A stretch of DNA of 64,000 bases, taken from contig OX463859.1 of NCBI GenBank assembly GCA_949825065.1, positions 28,475,847 through 28,539,846 on the forward strand, written 5' to 3'. The DNA comes from Odontocerum albicorne (lineage: Eukaryota; Arthropoda; Insecta; Trichoptera; Odontoceridae). Positions 1 through 9,718 of the stretch are shown in pieces. The notes under the pieces were generated by a model. The model worked only from the letters and a program-made list of their open reading frames with translations. It did no database searches and had not been told where the DNA came from. Each line of letters opens with the position of its first letter. The first letter of the stretch is position 1. The translations under genes were made by a program, and so were the position numbers.

Positions 1-555
1 ATCGCGGGACAGTTAAAGCAACCTTGGAAAACCTTTATTAGGAATATCACAATGGATTCTTGCCTTCTTGTTTCGAGGCTTCTATAGTTACACACCGTGA
101 GTAGTTCGGCATGGTGAGCATATTAGGGTAATCGCCTTTTGTTCTGTACCATAGATATCTGAGGATTTTTTTTTGTATTTGTTCTATATTTTTTTCGTAT
201 TTGAGCTGATGAGGAGCCCAAACCGTAGATGCATATTCTAATTTGGTTCTAATTAGATAATTATATAAGTTTCGGAGGATACCGGTGCTGTTAAATTCTC
301 TTGATATTCTCATTATAAAACCGAGTAGTTTGTAACAGTCCGATATCAAACGTGAGACATGGTTAACGAACGTGAGTTCGACATCAAAGACTACGCCCAA
401 ATCTTTGAATTCAGAAACTCTGTTTAGTGCCACTCCCTGTATAGTATACTGATGGTGGATTGGTGAAAACGATCGACTATAAGATACACAGACACATTTA
501 TTAATGTTGAACAGAAGATGATTTTGCTCACTCCAGGAGTGTGACGTTGCGCTTT
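1..555 (-). mobile_element. LINE reverse transcriptase C-terminal fragment (jockey/CR1-like)
   Basis: Read on the minus strand, the frame covering 433 to 47 continues in frame upstream to about 546. It carries the ordered motifs of the end of a non-LTR reverse transcriptase: FNINKC, YSRSFSPI, then EFKDLGVVFD, LTFVNHV and LEYASTVWAPH. The family places these after the catalytic YADD box, which is not present here. The left side runs off the window and the right side is cut by a solo LTR, so this is a dead remnant. The clade is inferred from motif style only. Confidence 0.75.
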
Positions 556-932
556 TAGGATATGTGTCCTAGAGGGAGAGATGATGATGATTTGTTGATA
601 AATAAAACACGTTTTCGATCGCAATGCGGAAAAAGAGTTTTTATTAGTAAACGTAGGTATTTATACTATTCCCGCGTGTGTGCGGGAATGCGAGCAAGAT
701 ATCCTTCGTCTCGTTTCTGCATTCGCTAAACGATTAATGTCGTATGTAGTTGATAATTTATTTACGGAACTGGCGCGACAGGTGTGGTGCGTTCTTGCTC
801 TAGCGTGGAATGCGCTCCGCGTCGGATATGAGTTGAATGACCGGTGCGTGGACTTCGTACTTGTTTGTTTTGCATTGCTAAGGAATGCAAAGGTCATTTC
901 ATCGGTCATTGACCGCGTGTGCGACCGCCACA
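556..932 (-). mobile_element. Solo LTR, Gypsy-type family
   Basis: On the minus strand it begins TGTGGCGGTCG, carries a TATAAATACC box opposite 655-668 and an AATAAAA signal near 600, and matches the copy at about 45760-46124 over its length. It is a diverged member of the family whose LTR and primer site are seen at 27542. The element end nearest 556 is approximate and I found no clear target-site duplication. It interrupts the LINE fragment to its left. Confidence 0.55.
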
Positions 933-1130
933 CTGTCATAAAAAAATAAAGAAGATTTCGTTCTTCTAGTGTAGATCGCGCTGGATGGGAGCTTATTTTG
1001 TCCCTCATAACCGCGTGGGTAGAAGTGTGATCGAAGTGAACTGAATTTAACTATCTTCGTTGGCCGATTTTCGAACTGTAGAATTATTTAATTAGACGTG
1101 GGTGTAGCAAAAAGCATAATACATAATAGT
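933..1130. other. Unassigned unique sequence
   Basis: Moderate base composition, with no reading frame, no tRNA-like boxes and no match to other repeats in the window. Confidence 0.4.
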
Positions 1131-1134
1131 GTGC

Positions 1135-1560
1135 TAGGGTCCACCGTGACGTATAGAAGTGAAACTTTGACCTGGAAGAAGAAAGCAAGATACGTGCACT
1201 TAAAAATTTGGAGTATCAATGTATGAAAGAACGAATAAATTGGATGTTTCAAATAAGTTGAAGAAATGAGGTTTTAGATGGTTTAAATATGCGAAGAGAA
1301 TGAATTACTAATCGAATATACAAGCCAGAAGTGTAAGATGTGCTTAGAAGAGGTAGACTGAGGAAAACATGACATAATCAAATTGACCAGATTTTAAAAG
1401 ATGATAAAGTAAGAAGTATGAATAAAAGAAGATCGTACATGACAATATTTATGAAAGTAGTAGAGGTGAACGCTGTGTGCTGGGATATAAAAGTTTAGAG
1501 ATGTGTTCTCTATACCACCCCGCAAAGAACAGTATGATGTTATGTATGTATGTATATACG
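1135..1560 (+). mobile_element. RTE-D fragment (RTE-like ORF C-terminus), degenerate
   Basis: Translation with stops and shifts gives RGRLRKT, then a DQILKDDKVRS-like block and NKRRSYMT. These correspond to the C-terminal tail seen more intact at 44764-44970 (GRGRPRKTWLDQMDKIL) and 61924-62127. RTE-D is the commonest coding-derived repeat in the window. This copy has no open frame. It ends near short TATG-type simple sequence at 1540-1560. Confidence 0.6.
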
Positions 1561-2118
1561 TATGAAATGGGTCTCTATGTATTTTTTCAAAACATTAAAA
1601 ATAATTAAACAATATCTTATACACAAATGTTTATGTAAAATAATGATACACAAATAAGCAACATTTATTTCATTTTCGAAACTACAGATTCATTCAAAAA
1701 GTTTCAGCATGAAAAGCCTCTTCAAGCCTTATCAGCCATTAAACTAGAAAGGAAACATTTTCCGTGCTAACATATAAGGTCAGCCATGTCCAATTCTTTG
1801 TCGCAACTAACATATTGGTCGAACCCGAAATATTATCTGGAATAAAAACAAATAGATTAAACTGAAAGCAGGTGTCGATCACAATAGGGGTGAGCACATT
1901 TATTTCATTAGAAATCTCGCCAACCCTGCAGTACCAACTCACCCTGTTCTCTTCACCCTGTTTTATTGTCTATTCACAGAGGTAAGCAACTATTTATATA
2001 GAAATATTCAAATTCATTTTATACATGAATGGGAATAAAAAAAATATAAATAATTATGATTTTTGCCGTATTTTGAGGTTTTAAGATTTGCGAAAGTTTT
2101 TCACAAAACCCTCATGTA
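1561..2118. other. AT-rich non-coding stretch
   Basis: No repeat family, RNA gene or convincing frame. A minus-strand 67-codon frame at 1739-1942 has no recognisable motif and low-complexity AT codons. Confidence 0.4.
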
Positions 2119-2356
2119 ATGAGCAACTTTGTTATTCACTACTTGAACGAAAACTTAATTACGTTGACTTAAAAAATAACCGGTGAGCAAATATCCAACG
2201 AGCAACCTTGTTATTCACTACTTGAACGAGAACTTAATTACGTTGACTTCGAAAATAACCGGTGAGCAAATATCCAACGAGCAACCTTGTTATTCACTAC
2301 TTGAACGAGAACTTAATTACGTTGACTTCGAAAATAACCGGTGAGCAAATATCCGC
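2119..2356. repeat. Tandem repeat, 79 bp x 3
   Basis: Units start with GAGCAAC at 2121, 2200 and 2279. Units 2 and 3 are almost identical and unit 1 has a few substitutions. Each contains TTATTCACTACTTGAACG and ends near GTGAGCAAATATCC. No coding potential. Confidence 0.9.
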
Positions 2357-3410
2357 CATAAACTATGGTGATGCAGATCGCTTTTTAAACGACGAATTGC
2401 AAACCACGGTCCTCAAATACATCAGATGAAAAGTGCTAGACTATACATATCTTATAAGACCTCCGCGGAACCATTTTTACTCTAAGACCACTCTTCTTTA
2501 GCCTATATGAGGAAGTATTATTAAAAAAAAAGAACATGTTCACCAAATCAGAATGTTGGTAAATCGCAAAAAAACTGTTGGATTAAAAATATATGACATA
2601 ATAATTCATTGTAAAAATATCTGAAATCCTTAAAATCGCTTAAGGTGACTTGATTTGTTGTTTAAAATCGAATCATAATAATTAAAATAGTTATTCTAGT
2701 TTAAAATATGGGCAAGATCCTTTTTGAGTGAACAATTCTACTTTAATCTTTTTTTATTGAACAGGTATGTCTGGGACATGATGTTTTTTGTTCTATTTCA
2801 AAAATATGAATAAAAAAATAATCAATAAAATAATTGCGTAGAGTAATTTATTTTAATTTTATCAAATAAAATAAGTAAAGTGTTACAAAATAAGAAGAAA
2901 TATTACTATCAAACTATAAATATATGTAGGGAGATAAAGCAGTATGACATTACACTGCACGTACGATTTAAAACTGACAGTTGCTGGTGAACTGGTGTGA
3001 AGTCAGACACAATCGGAAAGCTATGATTGGTAAATTTGGACATGATCTTTTTTGATTGGTTTGAAGCCTGGACAAGATTCTTTTTGAAAAAATACTGGAT
3101 TTTTATTATGATTTTAAAACGATTTATGTGCTTTTTTTCATTTAAATGAAATTTTTAAACTGCTCCGTACCATCGATAAGAAGGAATCTGCTTTATCAAC
3201 TCATTTTTTGTATCCGATGGACATGATCTATTTTGAATGTTACCTCCTCATATGCTGCTTATCATGAATTCTTATAGTGTTATTACGCAACACAAATATA
3301 GCGCTATAGAAAACTCTACTTAATGAAAGCCTGCAGCAGATAAAATTTACTGATTATCTCGGAAGCTTAATCTCTTGGCCAACGAATCTTTCAAGACTGT
3401 GTGCTTGCTG
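2357..3410. other. AT-rich non-coding stretch with a recurring 17-bp motif
   Basis: No gene. A motif close to GACATGATCTTTTTTGA occurs at about 2709, 2775, 3041, 3071 and 3220, always on the plus strand, with 1-4 differences between copies. Otherwise the stretch is AT-rich and unassigned. Confidence 0.45.
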
Positions 3411-3415
3411 AAATA

Positions 3416-3520
3416 CAACCTCCGTGGTCTTGTTGGCAAGACACTTGCCTCCCTACCCGAGGGTTGCGGATTACTGCTGAAAGTCAGATCTTTCAAAAAA
3501 GATTTCAATCTAGCTTACAT
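3416..3520 (+). mobile_element. SINE-A head fragment (tRNA-derived)
   Basis: It begins CCTCCGTGGTCTTGTTGGC, a tRNA A-box-like start, followed by a GAGGGTTGCGGATTAC B-box-like segment and the start of the SINE body (CAGATCTTTCAAAAAAG). It lacks the 3' tail. The head matches the more complete copy at 9719-9935. Confidence 0.65.
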
Positions 3521-3537
3521 TTCTTCGTTTCTCGCCG

Positions 3538-3640
3538 TGGAGTTTTTTTTTGTCCTTTTAAGTGAGTGGCCGATGCACACCAGCAAACTCACCGGACACA
3601 CCGCTGTGCTGGATCCGATGGCACACCGAGAGTGAGATGA
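3538..3640 (+). mobile_element. SINE-C fragment
   Basis: It matches in reverse complement the body of the SINE-C copies at 4736-4890 and 40925-41185, sharing CACCAGCAAACTCACCGG and the following GGATCCGATGGCA segment. An overlapping plus-strand frame is a by-product of this repeat. Confidence 0.6.
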
Positions 3641-3761
3641 TCGGAGTAAACCGATATGTTTTTTTTTTAAGAATAAATATGACCGAAGTTAAATTTATAT
3701 TGTGGCGTTATGGCAGAAATTGATATGTCCGTTTTACCTTAGTTTACAGGAGAAGCAATAA

Positions 3762-4145
3762 TAGGTTAGTCAATAAGTTTTGAAAGCGACATCTATGGAG
3801 CAGTAGAAAAACCAAAATTTCTACGCCATTTTAATATTTCATCTTTCATAAGAACGTACTCAAAATTTCATTTCGATCTGTCAATTCATTCTTTGTTTAC
3901 AAGCCATTTGAAGTTGACGTGTCAGTGTATTTTTTAACAATGGAAAAATCCGAATATCGTGCAGTGATTAAATTCTTTGTTTTGGAAGGTTTATCGGCTA
4001 CTGAGATCCATGCAAAGATGGTGAAAGTATTAAAGGAGTCTTCTCCTTCATTTCCAACCATTCACCGATGGGTTTTGGAGTTTAAGCGTGGCCGTACAAG
4101 CGTTGAAGACGATCCACGCTCAGGTAGTATTAACTTTGATAAGCT
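3762..4145 (+). pseudogene. mariner-type transposase N-terminus, truncated
   Basis: The frame from ATG at 3940 begins MEKSEYRAVIKFFV and continues through a helix-turn-helix typical of mariner/SETMAR-like transposases, ending FKRGRTSVEDDPRSG at about 4125. The family's catalytic DDE/D domain, roughly 250 further residues, is absent: the sequence switches to unrelated AT-rich DNA after the DDPRSG motif. The upstream ATAGGTTAGTCAATAAG segment at 3760-3776 may be the left terminal repeat. Only the DNA-binding end survives, so it cannot encode an active enzyme. Confidence 0.75.
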
Positions 4146-4362
4146 GTTAAAATCAGTACAAATAAGCTTTTTTTTTTTAGTTTTTCCACACAATATATCT
4201 TTTGTTTAGATAATGACTGACACACCAAGTTTTGCCACAACATACTGAGAAATATTTTCTACAAATTGGGATAATAAACACAAAATGACAAAAAATGGAC
4301 ATATCAACTTCTGCCTCAACGCCACAGATTTATACCCCTAAAATACAAGGTGGAAAAAAATA

Positions 4363-4455
4363 CATGTGTCATTCAAAGAGAGTAACGCAATACATAGTAC
4401 GAACCAGCGACCTTCCGCACTGCAGTCCAAAGCATAGCGGCGCGGCCATACACCT
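4363..4455 (-). mobile_element. SINE-C head fragment
   Basis: Minus-strand tRNA-like segment containing GGACTGCAGTGCGGAAG followed by GCTGGTTCG, a B-box-like motif. It aligns with the head of the 40925-41185 copy, including the following AATGACACA. Confidence 0.55.
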
Positions 4456-4484
4456 CAAGTGGGTCCTATTAATATATTCTTTGT

Positions 4485-4661
4485 TTAACCTGGCGAGTTT
4501 ATAGCCATATGGCAATCTCTTTCCACTAACCAGAAAGATGTTTGAATAAAAGTACTAAATAAAAACTAGACTGGAATCCCATTTTAAAAAAATCTGGATT
4601 CCAGCGAGGATCGAACCTCTGGATCGGCAGACAAGCGTCTTACCACTAGGTCATGGAGATC
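4485..4661 (-). mobile_element. SINE-A, near full length
   Basis: On the minus strand: tRNA-like head with CCTAGTGGTAAGACGC (A box) and AGGTTCGATCC (B box), body with two near-repeats of CTGGAATCC/GGGATTCCAG, then the tail with TTGCCATATGGC and CTCGCCAGGTTA at the 3' end. The head abuts another SINE-A tail running the other way. Confidence 0.8.
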
Positions 4662-4735
4662 GTTTTCTGGTTGGTTGGAAGAGATTACCACACAGTAATA
4701 AGCCCACCAAGTCGTACTGTATACGACGAAAGTTG
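4662..4735 (+). mobile_element. SINE-A 3' tail fragment
   Basis: Starts TTTTCTGGTTGGTTGGAAGA and runs through AATAAGCCCACCA to GTATACGACGAAAG. This is the shared SINE-A/LINE-L tail without a head. Here the stem-loop has decayed to TTACCACACAGTAA. Confidence 0.75.
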
Positions 4736-4890
4736 CCGTTGTGCTTTAGGTTTGCCATCAGATCCAGTACACCGATATGGCCGGTTAGTTTGCTGGCGTA
4801 GGATACAGCTTCAGTTTCCAACTGAATTGTCGTTGGAATGGTAAGTGGATCATCGACTATGAGGTCCATCAACAAAGATTACAATACAAC
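4736..4890 (-). mobile_element. SINE-C body
   Basis: It aligns with 40925-41185 on the same strand: GGCCGGTTAGTTTGCTGGCG, then TTTCCAACTGAATTG and GGATCATCGACTATGAGG. It supplies the first codons of the frame that opens at 4838. Confidence 0.6.
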
Positions 4891-5644
4891 AGTTTCCACA
4901 CAATTTCCACTCAGTAAAGAGGAACTACAAGAGGCCTTAACAACTATGGAAAGCATTCTTCAAAATAACTACAGTATGAAGATAAATAAAGACAAAACAA
5001 AGCTGCTGACTGTAGGCCGAGCGCAACACCAGATGAGAATAGTGATGTCGGGTAAACCACTAAAGAACACCAAGGAGTTTGTCTACCTCGGGAGCAAAAT
5101 AACATGGGACGGCCGGTCCAAGAGCGAGGTCGACAGCCGTATACATCAGGCTAGACTTGCATTTAATAAAAGGTCGAAAATAATAGAATCAAATAATATA
5201 GACCTAAAACTGAGAATACTCCTCATCAAGACCTATGTATGGAGTATCTTGATGTACGGCTGCGAGACATGGTGCCTATCCGAAAGAGATAGACGAAAAC
5301 TAGAGGCTTTTGAGATGTGGTCCTATAGAAGACTATTAGGAATTTCCTGGAGAGACCACATCACAAATGAAGAGGTTCTCCAACGAATCGAAGGAGGAAG
5401 GCACCTGCTCAGGATCCTGTCCGAAAGGCGTGCAGGATGGATCGGTCATATAATACGACAAGAGGGCCTCTTGCATGCCATAATGGAGGGTATGACCGAG
5501 GGGACAAACTCTAGGGGACGCCCACGCCGAGAGTACCTGGAGGACCTGTTGATGGACGTGCGCTGCTCAACATATACAGATTTAAAAAGAGCCGCACAGG
5601 ACAGGGAGGAATGGAGGAGAAGAGTTGAAATTGCTGCAAACTAG
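4838..5644 (+). CDS. RTE-like retrotransposon ORF, C-terminal part (268 codons open)
   Basis: The open frame encodes the C-terminal part of a non-LTR endonuclease/reverse-transcriptase polyprotein. The first ~23 residues come from host and SINE-C sequence, and true element sequence starts at 4906. Visible in order: thumb-region motifs (MKINKDKTKLL near residue 50, FVYLGSKITWDG near 82), then MYGCETWCLSERDRRKLE near 140, YRRLLGISWRDHITNEEVL, WIGHIIRQEG and SRGRPRREYLEDL. The catalytic YADD and the upstream endonuclease are missing, so this is a 5'-truncated, inactive copy, although its frame is still open to TAG at 5642. The RTE assignment rests on architecture and on the very short 3' end. 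Confidence 0.8.
   Translation: MVSGSSTMRSINKDYNTTVSTQFPLSKEELQEALTTMESILQNNYSMKINKDKTKLLTVGRAQHQMRIVMSGKPLKNTKEFVYLGSKITWDGRSKSEVDSRIHQARLAFNKRSKIIESNNIDLKLRILLIKTYVWSILMYGCETWCLSERDRRKLEAFEMWSYRRLLGISWRDHITNEEVLQRIEGGRHLLRILSERRAGWIGHIIRQEGLLHAIMEGMTEGTNSRGRPRREYLEDLLMDVRCSTYTDLKRAAQDREEWRRRVEIAAN
4891..4905. repeat. Target-site duplication, left copy (15 bp)
   Basis: AGTTTCCACACAATT here is repeated exactly at 5671-5685, on either side of the RTE-E insertion. Confidence 0.8.
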
Positions 5645-5670
5645 TCTTAGGACTGCAACCACGGAGAGAG
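4906..5670 (+). mobile_element. RTE-E insertion, 5'-truncated, with 15-bp target-site duplication
   Basis: A 765-bp insertion bounded by perfect 15-bp direct repeats at 4891-4905 and 5671-5685. The stop codon is only about 26 bp before the 3' duplication, and the element ends in GGAGAGAG rather than poly(A). Short 3' ends of this kind are characteristic of RTE-like elements. Truncation at the 5' end fits target-primed reverse transcription that stopped early. Confidence 0.8.
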
Positions 5671-5685
5671 AGTTTCCACACAATT
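5671..5685. repeat. Target-site duplication, right copy (15 bp)
   Basis: Exact repeat of 4891-4905. Confidence 0.8.
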
Positions 5686-6030
5686 AATAAATACACGTAC
5701 AGACATCATCCATCCACATAATGGCTGACAATCCTACTTGATCAGGAGAGATAATATATCATCGTGGTTTTACGGGACTTTTTATAGACATAGATCTAAA
5801 CCAAAGGTATAGCTCCCCTGAGTAGATGCTACACAGCAGATATGATATGGTTTGATACCCCTTACAGCTCGATCAACCCCTGATTAAAATGTAATCAGAT
5901 AAACCACCGCTCGGCCGCCAAGGGTAGGAGCTGGGGAACGGCGCGGCGGGGCAAGGGTGTCGGAGGAGGCTTTAGAGAAACACGCGTGATCGGACAGATC
6001 TGTAGATTTTACTTTATATTATGATATTGA
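5686..6030. other. Unassigned sequence with a short GC-rich tract
   Basis: Mostly unremarkable. 5905-5970 is strikingly GC-rich for this window (contains GGCGCGGCGGGGC) but shows no frame or RNA structure that I can support. Confidence 0.4.
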
Positions 6031-6035
6031 ATCGT

Positions 6036-6238
6036 TTTGATAATCTCTGTAGCCTAGTTTGTAAGATGTTTGAATTTCATCCCAAAGTTTCGGGTTTGAT
6101 TCCTAATGATACCGGACAAAAAAAATTCAAGTATGGTAAAATAGTTTTTTCTGGTAACAACACTGACATGCACCGAATATTATTGCAGCCTCTTTACGTG
6201 CACTAGTGTTGCAATACGTGTAATGATGAACTGCGAGT
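6036..6238 (+). mobile_element. SINE-B, 5' part (split by LINE-L)
   Basis: tRNA-like head CTCTGTAGCCTAGTTTGTAAG with B-box-like GGGTTTGATTCC, followed by the SINE-B body including GGTAAAATAGTT. The remainder of the same SINE resumes at about 6836, after a LINE-L insertion. Confidence 0.65.
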
Positions 6239-6239
6239 T

Positions 6240-6835
6240 ATTATTTATTTATTTATTTAACACTTTTATTGCAAATACAATCTGGCGGGCTTATTGCCAG
6301 AAGGCAATCTCTTCCAACCAACCAGACAAAATTAAATGAAGCAAGTTACGTGGTCGCATAAATCATTCAAATGATTATCCATCCCCACGAAATCCATAAA
6401 CATATACATGAGCACATGCCCACGAACCCCACAAAGACGGACAATCACCCGAACATTATTTTTCATATAAAGTGAGATATCATCAATCAAAAGGAAAGGA
6501 AGGGATGGTGGAGAGGAAAGGAAAAGAAAAATCAGGAATGAAACACGTTATTTTACTGACTAGAAGTTAAGAGTTTTTTCAGTCGTTTCTTAAAGCATGC
6601 CAAGGACGGAGCGAGTCTTATATTGGTTTGTAACTGATTCCAGAGTCTCACTGCATGGACAGTAAAGCACGACGTAAAGAAAGAGGAGCGGTACACTGGA
6701 AAGGCCAATTAACAATTTCTGTTTGAGCAGCACTAATCCATGATTGGAAAGACGCTGAAAACTTTCGGCGAGATAAGAGGGGGTGGCGGGACAGTTAAGG
6801 ATATTATACATACGAGTATATGCCTTCTACAATGG
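6240..6835 (-). mobile_element. LINE-L 3' end with ORF C-terminus
   Basis: On the minus strand, a frame ends FTVHAVRLWNQL...LACFKKRLKKLLTSSQ, with its stop at 6553-6555. This is the usual C-terminal signature of jockey/CR1-type LINE polyproteins. A frameshift separates it from the frame at 6590-6811. The 3' UTR of about 300 bp ends with the tail TGGTTGGTTGGAAGAGA, a stem-loop TTGCCTTCTGGCAA, AAGCCCGCCAG and a (AAAT)n terminus at 6240-6260. The same 3' UTR recurs at 14010, 20470 and 25495. The element is 5'-truncated and sits inside SINE-B, flanked by similar CGAGT sequences that may be a decayed target-site duplication. Confidence 0.8.
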
Positions 6836-6975
6836 TTTTAAACTATAAGACTTGATTTCTGGAGTCGAAGACAATATTATCTCCTTGCCACACTCTTCTA
6901 TGTTTCATAAAAAGTAACACTATACGAAAAAAGAATTGACCCATATGAACTGTTTTAAATTATATAAAGAAGGCT
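6836..6975 (+). mobile_element. SINE-B, 3' part (continuation of 6036-6238)
   Basis: Resumes the SINE-B body where 6238 stops. GGAGTCGAAGACAATATTAT and GCCACACTCTT match the corresponding parts of the copies at 7052 and 22697. Confidence 0.55.
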
Positions 6976-7051
6976 TAGAACATACGAAACGAAGGTCTTG
7001 CCATGTAAAACATTTCTGTCTGATTTTCACTTAAGTTCTCGTTAATATATA

Positions 7052-7385
7052 GAACCTCTGTAGCCTAGTGGTAAGATTCTTGACTTCCACCCGTGGGTTT
7101 GGGTTCAATTCCCGATGGTATAAAAAAAAATTAAGGGTGCTAGTCTGGTAAAAGAGTTCGTCTTGTAACAGTATTCGCACTCGCCAAAGGGCAGTGTTGC
7201 TAACACTTAAAATGACTAACCGCTAGTTTCGTGCCTACTCTAGAGACCTTAAACCCGAAAGCTCGATTACTAGGGCCGAAGAAAATATTATTTACGGCCA
7301 CGCTCTTAAATATGTCCGAAAAAATAATTCACATGTGTTCAAGTGTACCATACACATTAAAAAGGTGTATGGTAGACGAGATTAC
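7052..7385 (+). mobile_element. SINE-B, near full length
   Basis: Head CCTCTGTAGCCTAGTGGTAA (A box) and GGGTTCAATTCCCGATGGTA (B box), body with GCTAGTCTGGTAAAAGAG, TTCGTGCCTACTC and GGCCGAAGAAAATATTAT, then a diverging 3' part. SINE-B has a different body and tail from SINE-A, although both have tRNA-like heads. Confidence 0.75.
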
Positions 7386-7399
7386 CACAAAACAAAAAC

Positions 7400-7556
7400 T
7401 TTATATTGAATCGTGTTACACTTTCGTTGTATGCAGTACTACGTGGCTGGTGTATTGCCATGTGGCAATCTCTCCAACCAACCAGATAGGTGTTAAGAGG
7501 CCTAAAGGGAAAACCAGTGGGGAATCCTTTTTAAAAATCTGGTTTCCAGCGGGCAT
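7400..7556 (-). mobile_element. SINE-A, partial
   Basis: Minus strand: body CTGGAAACCAGATTTTT and CCAGTTTTCCC-like segment, then CTGGTTGGTTGGAGAG, stem-loop TTGCCACATGGCAA (7456-7469) and GTGTAACACGATTC at the 3' end. The tRNA head is missing. Confidence 0.75.
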
Positions 7557-7655
7557 GTGTGTAATACAATTCAATACAATCATTCCACCTAAATATATTT
7601 TGTAGCGCCTTAGTAGCTGTCTTTTATAAATTCAAAATCAAAGCTCTCTTTTTTT

Positions 7656-7797
7656 TTTAACCTGGCGAGTTTATTGCCATGTGGCAATTTCTTCCAACCA
7701 ACCCGAAAGATGTTTTTATAGTCCCTAAGTGTTAACCAGACTGGAATCCTATTTTAAAAAATCTGGGTTCCAGCGGGGATCGAACCCGCAACCTCTT
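7656..7797 (-). mobile_element. SINE-A, partial head
   Basis: Minus strand: B-box GCGGGTTCGATCCCCGCTGG, body, then GGTTGGTTGGAAGAAATTGC and stem-loop TTGCCACATGGCAA (7675-7688) ending in CTCGCCAGGTTAAAAA. The A-box end of the head is missing. Confidence 0.75.
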
Positions 7798-8512
7798 GAG
7801 GTAGAGAATCATATATGTATAAATCATACATTTACTATATATAGTAACACATAAATAAACCTTAAATCACGAAATAAGACGTTTCGCCTCATCCAAAAGT
7901 ACAGTAAAACCTCGTTAAACTAAATTAAAAAGTCGCGCAAAAAATAATTTAATTATTTACTCATTTAAAAGTAGCGAAATGCATTCTATTAGCCCAACAC
8001 ACTTCGGAGAGGCATTCCATTGGGAGCGTGGAGCGTTTAAGCATTGAAAAATTTCTCATAAAATATTCACACGCTTCTTGTGTGTTAGGAGCGTGTTATC
8101 TTAATGGAGGAGTGAGCTCACATCGCTATTTCCTCCCCCTTAATTCCACCCCTGAGGATAATAATAGCGGAGCTGAATGAAATAATAAAGTATGGGAGTC
8201 TAACAATGACACGGAGAGCTGAGCGTGATGGTATAATTGATATTGAATTTGTTATGCGGATTTTGAGTCAAGTGTATATAAACAAGGACGTGAGGTAATT
8301 GGCGATGATTAATGAGTTAATATCTATATTAGTACAAACGCTAATTAAGACATTTTAATATATAATACGTAACTTTGCACTCGGCGTTTCATATATTTTC
8401 TTTAAAATCTAAAGTATATTTTAAAAATAAATACTTGAAAAGATATTTAGATCATAAAAACACATTCAATGCGATCAAATTATTAAGGTAATTCACGTGT
8501 GGCTGACTAATT
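7798..8512. other. AT-rich stretch with a pogo-like terminal motif
   Basis: No gene. 7903-7921 reads ACAGTAAAACCTCGTTAAA, which resembles pogo/Tigger terminal repeats, but I found no partner end. The rest is AT-rich and unassigned. Confidence 0.4.
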
Positions 8513-8513
8513 A

Positions 8514-9437
8514 CGAGGTTCGTCCAGAAAGTAAGGTTACAATATTTATGTAGGATCGAAAAATGCTTGTATTTAATTGAAATTCACAGGATACTTCATA
8601 AATATATTAAACTATTTTTCAACGTAATTGCCGTCGAGATCGAGACATTTCTGTAGTCGGGGCACCAGCTTTTGTATGCCAGTGTCATAGACCCCCGCCG
8701 CCAGCTCTTTCAGCCACTTCTTCACAGCTTCCTCGACCTCCTGATCGTTGAAAAGTTGTTGGGGTGTAAAGACACACCTACGTCTCATTCCCTGTCACAA
8801 TAGAGTCCAGAAAAGCTTTTCCCTCCTGTGCAAAACGATCAAAAAATTCACGCGCGTTGTCACGCGATTTTTACGGTGCTCCGGTGTGAGCATTCTGGGC
8901 ACCCATCTCGCACACAACTTCTTGTAACCAAGTTTTTCCGACACAATATTACCAAGGAGACTTCGAAAAATGTCAGGAAGTTCATCGTAAAGGTCGTCAA
9001 GCGTCACACGGTGGTCATTTCGCACTTGTTCTTCAATTTTTTGCACAAATTCGTCAGAAATCACTGCCTTGCCTCGTCGTGAGTATCAGTACGGCCTTCT
9101 CTGAACAACCTAACCCACTTCGTGACATGTTGTCGACTCTTCACATCACTACCATAAACTTCGACGAGCTTCCGATGGATAGTCGCTGCGGTATTGTTCT
9201 GCAAAGTTAAAAAACGGATGACCGCGCGGGTCTCGCACGGACGAGAGGTGGCGGGAGCCCGCGGTGATCTCTCTATCGGAAGAATTTACTGTGACTGAAC
9301 AAAATGGCCGACAAACACGTGGGACCAAACAAACTCACCGTTAGGATCCCCCCTACACGCCGATGCACCAACTTTGAAACGAAAAAATTTCCCCGGCCTC
9401 AGGAGCCCTTGTAATCTTAATTTCTGGACGACCCTCG
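8514..9437 (-). mobile_element. mariner copy 1, internally deleted
   Basis: A 924-bp element with inverted terminal repeats (CGAGGTTCGTCCAGAAAGTA at the left; CGAGGGTCGTCCAGAAATTA as the reverse complement of the right end) flanked by TA on both sides. On the minus strand, broken frames give the mariner helix-turn-helix (QHVTKWVRLFREGRT), FLDSIVTGNET where the first catalytic Asp motif belongs, and the C-terminal GIQKLVPRLQKCLDLDG. The segment that should hold the second and third catalytic Asp residues (HDNARPH and SDY motifs) is deleted. It shares this deletion with copy 2. Confidence 0.9.
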
Positions 9438-9717
9438 TATATTAAAATTTAAAAAAAAATCATTTGACTTGAAATCATTTGACGTACGCGCGTTCCGCTC
9501 GGAGTATATTTGAACACTGGTGAATATTTGTGTGTGCTAATACTAATAAACTAAACATCCATGCGTTGCTACAATTGAGTATGTGTATACAATTTCAACG
9601 CACTAGGAGCTGTAATAGTATTTTTGGTTTGCATACGAAAACGCATCAGGCGCGTTGTTAGCACCCGACGGTTGCGAAGAAGAAGTTAATAGACGAAGAG
9701 GAAAAAACATATATATT
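9438..9717. other. Unassigned unique sequence
   Basis: No frame and no match to other repeats in the window. Confidence 0.4.
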
Positions 9718-9718
9718 G

